Source of the DNA: JANQOH01 sp965242575
GTDB taxonomy: Bacteria; Pseudomonadota; Alphaproteobacteria; UBA7887
DNA: 64,000 bases
NCBI GenBank assembly: GCA_965242575.1
Contig: OZ251461.1
Location: 2,914,001-2,978,000 of the forward strand
Reading direction: 5' to 3'
The notes under the pieces are model-generated. The model saw only the letters and a list, made by a program, of their open reading frames with translations, did not search any database and had not been told where the DNA came from. Both the position numbers and the translations under genes were made by a program. Below are positions 17,401-24,793 of the stretch, in pieces (position 1 is the first letter of the stretch; every line of letters begins with the position of its first letter).

Positions 17401-18038
17401 GCCGCGCCGCGTTCCTCGCCGATTACCAGGACGCCGCCTACGCCGCGCGCTACCGCGCCCTCGCCGCGCGCGCCCGCGCCGCCGAGGCCGCGCTGCCCGG
17501 CGAATCGGAGCGTTTCGCCCGGGCGGTCGCCCGCGGCGCCTTCAAACTCATGGCCTACAAGGACGAATACGAGGTCGCGCGGCTCCACGCCGACCGCCGC
17601 TTCCTGGATTCGATCTCCGCGCGCTTCTCCGGCCGCTACCGGCTGAAGTTCCACCTCGCGCCGCCGCTGTTCGCCCGCCGCGACCCCGCCACCGGGCGGC
17701 TCGTCAAGCGCGCCTACGGGCCGTGGCTGCTCCCGGTCTTCCGCGTCCTCGCCGCGCTGCGCCGCCTGCGCGGGACGCCGTTCGACGTCTTCGGCCATAC
17801 CCGCGAGCGGCGCGAGGAGCGCGCGCTGGCCGCCGGCTACGCGGAGCTGGTGGAGGAGCTCGCGGGCGCGCTCGCGCCGGGCAACCACGCGCTCGCCTGC
17901 GAACTGGCGGAACTGCCGGAGCGCATCCGCGGCTACGGCCACGTCAAGGCCCGCGCCCTCGCCGAGGCGCGCGCGCTGGAGGCGGAGAAACTCGCCGCGT
18001 TCCGCGGACAGGACCGAATCCAGGAGGCTGCGGAATGA
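14475..18038 (+). CDS. Indolepyruvate ferredoxin oxidoreductase, fused alpha and beta chains
   Basis: This 1187-residue enzyme belongs to the 2-oxoacid:ferredoxin oxidoreductase superfamily and is expected to decarboxylate aryl pyruvates to acyl-CoA, reducing ferredoxin. The N-terminal pyrimidine-binding half contains GYRGSPLGGYD and GDDHGAKSS. A thiamine-diphosphate segment contains GDGTYFHSGL and the 4Fe-4S-type cysteines CEGCGDCS. The C-terminal gamma-like domain begins VVAGIGGTGVVTIGAVLG. The length matches the fused proteobacterial form (about 1150 residues) apart from a tandem-repeat linker near residues 930-956. The stop overlaps the SDR start (ATGA). Confidence 0.95.
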   Translation: MTLAAVALDDKYALESGRVFLTGTQALVRLPMLQRRRDEAAGRKTGVFVSGYRGSPLGGYDKALWQARAFLARHDIHFQPGVNEDLAATAVWGSQQLGMVGPTRYDGVVGIWYGKGPGVDRCGDAIRHANSAGTARDGGVLMLLGDDHGAKSSTLPHQSDFAMVDAMIPVLHPAGVQEFLDLGLHGVAASRFSGLWTGFKCVTAIVDSSATASVDPARVDTALPEDFAMPEGGLNIRWPDDRFDAEERLHEAKLAAFQAYARRNRLDRIAWDSPQARIGVAASGKSWLDVMQALDDLGIDSDMAAALGLRLYKVALAWPLEPEGLRRFADGLDEIVVVEEKRGLIEDQVKSLLYGRPRAPAVVGKRDEAGAPLFPAARELSADHVAQVLARRLAARGGAEGLPARLSNRAARIAAAAAPRDSGGAKVLRTPYFCSGCPHNTSTRVPEGSRALSGIGCHFMAQSMDRNTATYSQMGGEGAPWIGQAPFADEDHVFVNIGDGTYFHSGLLAVRAAVAAGVNATYKILYNDAVAMTGGQPIDGSLSVAQITHQLHGEGVKAIAVVADDPGKYPVGADFARGVRVHPRAELDSVQRALRAAGGVTALIYDQVCATEKRRRRKRGRMADPARWTVINDRVCEGCGDCSTASNCVSVEPLETPFGRKRQINLSTCNKDFSCVDGFCPSFVTVEGGALRKTAARAAAPDPLAPELGPLPEPALAESGAPANIVVAGIGGTGVVTIGAVLGMAAHIAGKACTVLDSVGAAQKGGAVLSQIRIAAAADRLHALAIGRGRADLLLGCDVVVAAGRDALSRLDAERSAAVVNTHNAPVAAFVRDPDIDFARDANRALVARAAAPGKAEFVDATALAVALFGDAIAGNMLLLGLAWQKGLVPVPAAAIERAIDLNGVAAAMNRAAFAWGRRAALDPAAAMRAARAESGTGAARAESGTGAARAESGTGAAGADEAGADDDDLDRAVARRAAFLADYQDAAYAARYRALAARARAAEAALPGESERFARAVARGAFKLMAYKDEYEVARLHADRRFLDSISARFSGRYRLKFHLAPPLFARRDPATGRLVKRAYGPWLLPVFRVLAALRRLRGTPFDVFGHTRERREERALAAGYAELVEELAGALAPGNHALACELAELPERIRGYGHVKARALAEARALEAEKLAAFRGQDRIQEAAE
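17262..17342 (+). repeat. 27-bp coding minisatellite, three units
   Basis: Three near-identical 27-bp units encode AARAESGTG three times in a linker of the oxidoreductase. Units 1 and 2 differ by one base and unit 3 by a few. The frame is preserved because the unit is a multiple of three. Confidence 0.9.
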
Positions 18039-18820
18039 CCGAACCGAACGCCATCGCCGGCATGAAGGCGATGTTCGACCTCACCGGCCGCGCCGCCGTC
18101 GTCACCGGCGGCAATGGCGGCATCGGCCTCGGCATGGCGCGCGGGCTGGCCGCCGCCGGCGCCGGCGTCCTCGTCGTCGGGCGCGACGCCGGCAAGAATC
18201 GCGCCGCCGCCGCCGAACTCGGCGCCGGGGCCGCCGCCTTCCAGGCCGACCTCACCGACCCGAAGGCGTGCCGGGCGATGGTCGACGCCGCGCTGGAGCG
18301 CTGGGGGCGGATCGACGTCCTCGTCAACAACGCCGGGACCAACATCCGCAAGCGGCCGGAGGAGCTGGCGCTGGAGGAGTGGCGCGCGGTGCTCGACATC
18401 AACCTCACCGCCGCGTTCCTCTGCTCGCAGGCGGCGTTCGCGCCGATGCGCGACGGCGGCGGCGGCAAGATCGTCAACATCGGCTCGATGATGTCGATCT
18501 TCGGCGCCTCCTTCACCCCCGCCTACGCCGCGAGCAAGGGCGGGATCGTCCAGCTGACCAAGGCCGCGGCGACCGCCTGGGCGGAGCAGAACATCCAGGT
18601 CAACGCCGTCCTGCCGGGCTGGATCGACACCGCGCTCACCCGCCGCGGCCGCCGCGAGGTGGAGGGGCTGCACGAACGCGTGCTGGCGCGCACCCCCGCC
18701 GGGCGCTGGGGCGTCCCCGACGACCTCGCCGGCGTCGCCGTCTTCCTCGCCGCGCCGGCCTCCGACTTCGTCACCGGGGCGGCGATTCCGGTCGATGGCG
18801 GCTTCGCCGTCCAGTGCTGA
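18035..18820 (+). CDS. SDR family oxidoreductase
   Basis: This 261-residue short-chain dehydrogenase has the NAD(P)-binding motif TGGNGGIG near the N-terminus, NNAG, and the catalytic Ser and YAASK pair (YAASKGGIVQLTKA). Its sequence resembles gluconate 5-dehydrogenase/2-deoxygluconate dehydrogenase types, but the substrate is not certain. The start overlaps the oxidoreductase stop by ATGA, so the two form an operon. A strong terminator lies about 145 bp downstream. Confidence 0.92.
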   Translation: MTEPNAIAGMKAMFDLTGRAAVVTGGNGGIGLGMARGLAAAGAGVLVVGRDAGKNRAAAAELGAGAAAFQADLTDPKACRAMVDAALERWGRIDVLVNNAGTNIRKRPEELALEEWRAVLDINLTAAFLCSQAAFAPMRDGGGGKIVNIGSMMSIFGASFTPAYAASKGGIVQLTKAAATAWAEQNIQVNAVLPGWIDTALTRRGRREVEGLHERVLARTPAGRWGVPDDLAGVAVFLAAPASDFVTGAAIPVDGGFAVQC

Positions 18821-18830
18821 CGCGTCCGCC

Positions 18831-18903
18831 CATGCTGCATATGCGAAAAGATCGCGCCAGCCATGCGCTGGCGTCCGGGCGATTCATGTTGCAATGCAGC
18901 ATG
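18831..18903. other. Structured intergenic element with nested hairpins
   Basis: A perfect 10-bp inverted repeat (catgctgcat at 18831-18840, atgcagcatg at 18894-18903) encloses a second perfect hairpin (cgccagc 18855-18861, gctggcg 18867-18873). It lies directly after the SDR gene and before the terminator. It could be a small RNA or a 3' UTR structure; no known family was recognised. Confidence 0.45.
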
Positions 18904-18965
18904 GGGAGGGGCATATAGGGGGCGGCGTTGGGCGGGACCCTCCGTCGGACGCTTCCTCCCTGACT

Positions 18966-18994
18966 GGCCCCGGCGTTCGCGCCGGGGCCTTTTT
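18966..18994 (+). terminator. Rho-independent terminator
   Basis: A 10-bp perfect GC stem (ggccccggcg and cgccggggcc) with a ttcg tetraloop is followed by five T residues. It most likely ends the oxidoreductase-SDR transcript. Confidence 0.9.
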
Positions 18995-19079
18995 CGCGGG
19001 GCGGATTACACGCGAAAGCGCCGTGTCTTCTTGACGCCGGCCCGGCCGTCGCGTACGAGGGCGCCGGGGAGGACGGACG

Positions 19080-19127
19080 ATGGCGGACGAGGATCCGGGC
19101 AAGGCGTCCGGGGCGCGCGCGGCGTGA
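19080..19127 (+). CDS. 15-codon leader ORF coupled to the methylase
   Basis: An ATG with a strong ggggagg ribosome-binding site opens a 15-residue frame (MADEDPGKASGARAA) whose TGA overlaps the GTG start of the methylase (GTGA). The methylase start has no comparable site of its own, so translation of this mini-ORF probably delivers ribosomes to it. The peptide itself need not be functional. Confidence 0.5.
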   Translation: MADEDPGKASGARAA

Positions 19128-19831
19128 GCGAGGCCCTGGAAGCCCGCCTCTTCGACGCCGACGGCGCGGCGGCGCCGAAGCCGGAGAGCGCGCCGCGATA
19201 CGCCCCCATCAGCAGCGTCTGGGAGGGGAGCGATGGCGAGCTGCTCGAACGGATGCTGCGCTTCTATCCGTCCGTTCCGCCCGAGCCGATCCTCGACGCC
19301 ACCTTCAACCGGGGCCGGTTCTGGAAGACATCGAATCGCCGCGTCGTCTCGATGGACATCGAGCCGAAGTTCGACCCGATGATCGTCGGCGACAACCGGA
19401 AGATGGACGGCGTCCCGGACGCCTCTTTCGGCGCCGTCGTCTATGACCCGCCGCATGTCGGGCCGCAGGGCCGCGACAAGAGCCGGAAGCGATTCGACGA
19501 GGACTTCGGCGCCACCGCCGCCTGCGGGAAGGAGCAGGGCTGGACGCTGAGCTATCTCTACCCGCCGTTCATCGCACAGGCGAAGCGGGTGTTGAAGCCG
19601 CGCGGGCTGCTGCTGGCGAAGATTACCGACATGGTGAACTGCCACCGCTCGCAATGGGCGCATTGCGACTTCATGCGGATGGCGGACGAGGCGGGCTTCA
19701 CGGTCTGCGATCTCATCGTCAAGGTTCGCGCCGGTCCCATGGTCTCGACCAGGTGGAAGACGGCGCGCCATGCGCGGAAACGGCATTGCTTCTGGATCGT
19801 CTGCCGGAACGGCCCCAGCTGCGAGCGCTAG
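19124..19831 (+). CDS. Orphan DNA methyltransferase-like protein, 3' end altered by an insertion sequence
   Basis: This predicted SAM-dependent DNA methylase of about 235 residues carries the catalytic-type motif YDPPHVG, the strand DATFNRGRFWKTS and the C-terminal fold segment VLKPRGLLLAKITDM. Similar DPPH-type enzymes occur as orphan methylases in phages and mobile elements. The start is the GTG at 19124. The stop codon TAG is made of the TA target of the IS630 element plus the first G of the element, so the original C-terminus may have been longer. No restriction partner is nearby. Confidence 0.75.
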   Translation: MSEALEARLFDADGAAAPKPESAPRYAPISSVWEGSDGELLERMLRFYPSVPPEPILDATFNRGRFWKTSNRRVVSMDIEPKFDPMIVGDNRKMDGVPDASFGAVVYDPPHVGPQGRDKSRKRFDEDFGATAACGKEQGWTLSYLYPPFIAQAKRVLKPRGLLLAKITDMVNCHRSQWAHCDFMRMADEAGFTVCDLIVKVRAGPMVSTRWKTARHARKRHCFWIVCRNGPSCER

Positions 19832-21008
19832 TGTCCTGAGTCTAAAGTTCGCTGCATAATGTGCGGTCGACGCGGTGACAGAAGCGTTTGACGGGTGCGA
19901 GGATATCGTCGGCGGTTTTGGTCCATTTGAAGGGCTTGGGATTCTGGTTGTGCCGGTCGATGAAGGCGCGGATATCCGCCTCGAGCTGTTTCGTGGAGGT
20001 GTGCACGCCCCGTTGAAGCTGCTTGCGCGTCAGTTCGGCGAACCAGCGCTCCACCTGATTGATCCACGAGGCCGAGGTCGGCGTGAAGTGAGCGTGATAG
20101 CGTGGCCGTCGCGCCAGCCATGCCTTGACCGAAGCGGTCTTGTGGGTCGTGTAGTTGTCCATGACGATATGAACGTCCAGGTCTTCGGGAACACGAGCGT
20201 CGATCTCCTTGAGGAAATCGAGGAACTCCCGCGCCCGGTGGCGTCTATAGCACTTGCCGATGACGAAGCCCGTTGCGGCGTCGAGCGCGGCGAACAGCGA
20301 CGTCGTCCCGTGCCGGACATAGTTGTGCGTCCGCCGTTCGGGCATGCCCGGCATCGTCGGCAAGACCGGCTGCTCGCGGTCAAGGGCTTGTCCCTGGCTC
20401 TTCTCATCGACGCAGAGCACCAGCGCGCGGTCCGGCGGCGACAGATAGAGCCCCACGATGTCCCGCACCTTATCCACGAACAGCGGATCGCTGGAAAGCT
20501 TGAACGCCTCCGACCGGTGCGGTTGCAGCCCGAACGCCTTCCAGATCCGCCGCACCGTCGTGTGCGAAAGCCCCGCCTCCCGGGCCATCGAGCGGATCGA
20601 CCAATGCGTCGCGTCGGGGGGCGACGTCTCGAGCGTCCGCTTGACGACCTCGGCCACCCGCGCATCTTCTATGCTCCGCGGGCGCCCCGAACGCGGCGCG
20701 TCCGACAGGCCCTCGACACGATCCTGCAGAAAACGACGACGCCACTTGCCGACGGTGTGTTCGTGCACGCCGAGTTCCGCCGCCACCGCCTTGCTCGTCA
20801 AGCCATCGGCGCAGCGCAGGACGATGCGGCAGCGATCCGACATCCCCCGCGCCACCCGGCGACGGCGAACCTGACGCTCAAGGAACGACCGCTCTGCGGC
20901 GCTCAACACCACGGCCGCCACGGGCCGACCGACACAACGCCCCATCGCTTACCCTCCCCGAATCGGCGATCACTGCCCGTTATGATACTAACTTCAGACG
21001 CAGGACAC
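19831..21008. mobile_element. IS630-family insertion sequence, complete
   Basis: The 1178-bp element is bounded by inverted ends (gtgtcctgagtctaaagtt on the left; the reverse complement of the right end reads gtgtcctgcgtctgaagtt) and by the TA duplication expected for this family (19829-19830 and 21009-21010). It carries one intact transposase gene on the minus strand. The right-hand TA is also the start of the terminal sequence of the neighbouring IS1380 element, so the IS630 landed at the edge of that element. Confidence 0.92.
19842..20945 (-). CDS. IS630-family transposase
   Basis: This intact 367-residue transposase has an N-terminal helix-turn-helix region (SKAVAAELGVHEHTVGKWRR), a second HTH, and a DDE catalytic domain with CVDEKSQ, VMDNYTTHKT and the terminal Glu in SWINQVERWFAELT. 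It is the only apparently functional transposase in the window. Confidence 0.95.
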   Translation of the reverse strand: MGRCVGRPVAAVVLSAAERSFLERQVRRRRVARGMSDRCRIVLRCADGLTSKAVAAELGVHEHTVGKWRRRFLQDRVEGLSDAPRSGRPRSIEDARVAEVVKRTLETSPPDATHWSIRSMAREAGLSHTTVRRIWKAFGLQPHRSEAFKLSSDPLFVDKVRDIVGLYLSPPDRALVLCVDEKSQGQALDREQPVLPTMPGMPERRTHNYVRHGTTSLFAALDAATGFVIGKCYRRHRAREFLDFLKEIDARVPEDLDVHIVMDNYTTHKTASVKAWLARRPRYHAHFTPTSASWINQVERWFAELTRKQLQRGVHTSTKQLEADIRAFIDRHNQNPKPFKWTKTADDILAPVKRFCHRVDRTLCSEL

Positions 21009-21011
21009 TAG

Positions 21012-22660
21012 CCCGGATTTCTCATAGTTTTGAGTGCACCGGGGTCCTGCCTGTGATATAGTGTTCTTGGACAAGGACTTATATCAGGGCAGGGGGTTCC
21101 CCGATGCGAACGGAGTGTAGCGCGGCGCTTGGCGCCTTTCAAGCGGTTTCGGGGCGGGCGGTTGTGGCGGATTTCGACGGCGGGTCGATGACTTCGGACG
21201 CCGGCGCTCTGCTGCTCGGACAGGCGGACGCGGTTATTGGGCTTGTGGACCGCCTTGCGGCTTGTTTCGAGGATCATCGCGATGGTCGGTTCGTAGAGCA
21301 CTCGGTTCGGACGCTTGTGGGTCAGCGTGTGTTCGGGATTGCGCTGGGCTACGAGGATTTGCTCGACCACGATGTGTTGCGCGGCGATCCGGTTATGGCG
21401 GTATTGGCGGGGAAGTTGCGCGCGAAGCGCCGGAACTGCGCCCCGGTTGCGGGGAAGTCGACGCCGAGCCGGTTGGAGTTGGGCGGTTCGTCTCCGTCCG
21501 GGGACAGCAAGATCGTCCATGACGGGTCGGCGATTGCGGATGTGTTGGTGACGCTGTTCCTGGATGCGCATGAGGCGGCTCCGGAGCGGGTGGTTCTGGA
21601 TTTCGACGCGACGGACGATCCGGTTCATGGCTCGCAGGAGGGGCGGTTTTTCCACGGCTATTACGACTGCTACTGCTACTTGCCGCTTTATGTTTTGTGC
21701 GGTCGTCACCTTCTGGCGGCGCGGCTGCGCCCGGCAAACATCGACGGGGCGGCCGGGGCGGTAGAGGAGGCGGCGCGGATCGTGACCCTGTTGCGGGCGC
21801 GGTGGCCGGACACGCGGGTCGTGTTGCGGGCCGATTCGGGGTTCGCGCGCGAGGCGCTGATGGCGTGGCGCCAAGCCAACGGGGTGGATTACCTGTTCGG
21901 TCTGGCGCGGAACGACCGTCTGGCGGCGCAGGTCGCGGATGCGCTGGCGGAGGCCGAGGCGGACAGCGAGCGGAGCGGCGCCCCGGCGCGGCGCTTCGCC
22001 GACTTCATGTGGTCCACGCGCGATAGTTGGAGCCGCGAACGCCGCGTCGTCGGTAAGGCCGAATAGACCCGCGGCAAGGCCAATCCGCGCTTCGTCGTCA
22101 CTTCGCTCGCCGCCAGCGCGCATGACGCCCGGAGCCTCTACGAGGATCTCTACTGCCAGCGTGGCGAGATGGAGAACCGCATCAAGGAATGCCAACTCGA
22201 CCTGTTCGCCGACCGCACCTCGGCGCATAGCATGCGCGCCAACCAACTCCGCTTGTGGTTCGCCTCGATGGCCTATGTGCTGCTCTGCGCCCTGCGCCGC
22301 CTCGGCCTCGCCCACACCCGCCTCGCCGCCGCCACATGCGGAAGCCTGCGCCTCAAACTGCTCAAGATCGCTGCATGGGTCCGTGTCAGCGTCCGCCGCA
22401 TCAAGATCGCAATGGACACCAACCATCCTTTCCAAGACGAGTTCCGCACCGCCCGAAGGCGACTATCCGCCGCCGCAGCTTGAAGCGGCGCACAACTCAC
22501 CCTTCCCCGCAACAACGGAGACATCGCCGAACCGAACCACCCGTCGCCAGCCGACGGGCGCTCCAACGCGCCCCGAAAATGGCGGCGGATGCACAAACCC
22601 GAAAATCCTCGCCGACACCGCACACCGCCCCTCAAACCAGAGACGTATGAGAAATCCGGG
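21012..22660. mobile_element. IS1380-family insertion sequence with inactivated transposase
   Basis: The element has perfect terminal inverted repeats: TAGCCCGGATTTCTCATA at 21009-21026 and its reverse complement at 22646-22663, counting the two flanking bases. The 4-bp flanks (ctag left, ctaa right) match at three of four positions, so the target duplication is degraded or a flank was deleted. It truncates an IS5-type element on its right. Confidence 0.85.
21104..22483 (+). pseudogene. IS1380-family transposase interrupted by an in-frame amber codon
   Basis: The frame encodes a DDE transposase (DFDATDDPVHGSQEG, RADSGFAREALM) but stops at TAG (22064-22066). It then continues in the same frame with TRGKANPRFVVTSLAAS, EMENRIKECQLDLFADRTSA and the usual C-terminus. 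IS1380 relatives have an aromatic residue at this point, so a TGG-to-TAG change is likely. Without the mutation the product would be 459 residues. Confidence 0.92.
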
Positions 22661-23367
22661 CTAACAGCAACCTGTCGCGCTCCCGGCTGTCGTGGACGTT
22701 GCCCGGCGTCACCGTCTGGCGGTGGACGAACCCATCCTCATCGACCCCCGTGTGAACCGAGTAGCCATAGGCGCTCTTCATGCGGCCCCGGCTGTCCTGC
22801 TTCACATGAAGCCTCGCCTCCGGATCCTGAACCGCAGTCCCACCCTTCCGCTTGCCCCGCCCCGAACGCGCCGCCTCCACCGGCGTCGCGTCGACAATGT
22901 TAATCCGTCCCTCGGTCATCACGATGCGCTGCTCCTCCAGCTGGCGGTTCACCTCCCCCAACAGCAACTCCCACAGGTCGTGCTTCACAAGGCGGGATCG
23001 GAACCGCCCCAACGTCGTCGCGTCCGGAACCCCGCCGCCCAACTCAAGGCGGCAGAACCGCCGAAACAGCAGGTCACGATACAAGCACTGCGACAACCGG
23101 ACGTCCGAAAGCCCATACCACACGCCGAGCAACAGCCCCCGGAACAGCGTCAGAAGCGGGTAACTCGGACGACCCGTCCGTGACCCGTAGATCGACGACA
23201 ACAGTCGTGCGATCTCCGACCGGTCCAGAAGCGACTCCGCAGCATCGAGCGCGCGGAGCGCCGGATGATCCAGCGCCGCAGCCGATACGAACAACGCAGG
23301 CTGCGCACGAAACGGTTTCTGCATGAAGCCACCATACCATAACCACAACGGGTTATGCAGAGGTCTC
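22661..23367. mobile_element. Truncated IS5-family insertion sequence
   Basis: Only the 5' part of the element remains. Its outer end is the gttatgcagaggtctc sequence at about 23352-23367, typical of IS5-type termini. The inner end is cut at the IS1380 junction, and the missing part is not found beyond the IS1380/IS630 block, so an adjacent deletion has occurred. Confidence 0.75.
22664..23324 (-). pseudogene. IS5-family transposase, C-terminus missing
   Basis: The gene begins MQKPFRAQPALFVSAA and retains about 220 codons, including IVDATPVEAARSG with the first catalytic Asp and GYSVHTGVDEDGF. The reading frame runs into the IS1380 end after NVHDSRERDRLLL, so the last catalytic residue and C-terminus are lost. 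The element cannot transpose by itself. Confidence 0.9.
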
Positions 23368-23577
23368 ATTCGCTAATTGAGCCAAAGAAAATTCGGAAAA
23401 TTCTGGGAGCATGGTCATTCTCCTGTGCATCGTCACAGCGGGTTGCGGCGCCTGCCCATACTGCCGCAGGCCGCATCGAAGCGAGCTTGCCGATTCCTGC
23501 CGGCATCGTCAAGCTGGGGAATCCCCACGGTTGCCAAGTGTCGCCCGCAGCTCCCCGGCCTGTCAACACCCCGGCGA

Positions 23578-24539
23578 CTACGCCGCGACGGCGGGCGGGC
23601 CGTCCCTGCCGTCCTCGCCCCGCCCGCATGGCGCCGCGCCCTCCGCGTCGAACGCATAGACGGCGGCGCAGTAATCGCACGTCACCTCGATTCGCCCGTC
23701 CACCGCCAGCGTGGCGCGCTCGCCGGGTGGGATCGCCACCACCGCCGCGGCGGCGCGGGCATGCGAACAGCGGCAGGCGGCCGCAACCCGCGCGGCGCGC
23801 CGAGGCGGACGCCGTAGCCGGCGAACAGCGAGCCGAGCAGCAGCGGCGGCCAGACGAGCGGGTCGGCGAGATCGGCGCGCTCGAGGCCGGCGAACAGGCG
23901 CCGCGTCTCGCGCCACCGGGAATCGCGCGCGCCGCGCTCGGCCTCCGAACGTCCGTCGCCGCGCGGCAACTGGCGGAGGATCGGCGCCCCGGCGCGCCAG
24001 CGGGCCGGGCCGCCGTCCGCTCCCGCCCGAAGCGCCGCCGCGGCGGCGATCATCGCCCGCGTCTGCTCCGACCGCGCGAGATAGCCGCGCCCGCCCGCCT
24101 CCAGCGTTCCGCCCTCCAGCGCGACGAGGCCCTGGTGGCGGTCGGCGCCCGGCCCCCGGTCGATGGTGAACGCCATGCGCCCGCGCCCGAACAGGCCGGC
24201 ATCGCCCGGCGCGCCGGGCGCGGCCTGTGGGATTCGCGCCGCGTCGAACCCGGCGTAGCCGCGCAGGCCGCCATCGGTGCGGTAGTCGGCGAGCATCAGG
24301 CGGACGGGGCCATCGCCCTGGACCTGGGTCGTGAAGCCGCCGTCGAATTTCAGCGACCGCGCCAGCGCCGCCGTCAGCGCCAGCGCCTCGCCGAGCAGCA
24401 CGGACACCGCTTCGGGGTAACCCCGCCACCCCAGAACGGCGTCCGCGGCGGGGCCGAGGCGGACGACGCGCCCCGCCGCGTCGAGGCCGTCGACGCGGAA
24501 CGGCCGGATGACGTCATCGCGGTCGGGCGCAGCGCTCAT
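23578..24539 (-). pseudogene. hslO: Hsp33 redox chaperone, frameshifted near the zinc domain
   Basis: The first frame (from the ATG at 24539) encodes the Hsp33 core: IRPFRVDGLDAAGRVVRLG at the start, then SLKFDGGFTTQVQGDGPV and YLARSEQT. A one-base deficit near 23,790 moves the rest to another frame, which encodes the redox-zinc domain CRCS...TCDYC and ends at 23578. All four zinc cysteines are present across the two frames. This may be a recent mutation or a sequencing error; if real, the redox switch is lost. The gap 23368-23577 shows no feature. Confidence 0.85.
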
Positions 24540-24793
24540 GGCGCCAATATAGCACAGCGCGTTACATGAGGCTGCCGGTGAACAGGCTGGAGATTCCGAC
24601 GGCGATCCCGGCGAGCGCCGTCGGCGCGGCGACGACGGCGTGTTTCCTTAACGCTGCGCAGTCGGCGGTTGTGCGGGGTCGGGTGGAGTCGGGTCCGGCC
24701 GTGGAGCGCAACGGCGTGTTTCGATGGTGCGTTCGCGATACTCGCCGGAAGATCGAGGAAGCCTTAATAGATAATCATGAATCTGGGTTGGTA
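24540..24793. other. Intergenic region with a possible minus-strand gene relic
   Basis: A minus-strand open frame without a clear start ends at a TAA at 24562-24564 and codes for a hydrophobic tail (VVAAPTALAGIAVGISSLF). It looks like the last membrane helix of a lost protein; no homology was recognised. Confidence 0.25.

Noticed and set aside
13884..17942. A minus-strand open frame of about 1350 codons
   Set aside because: It is the complement of the indolepyruvate oxidoreductase gene and of the REP array; composition is that of an antisense shadow.
18821..19000. SRP RNA, 6S RNA or tRNA gene
   Set aside because: The nested hairpins do not match the conserved elements of these RNAs; only a generic structured element is reported.
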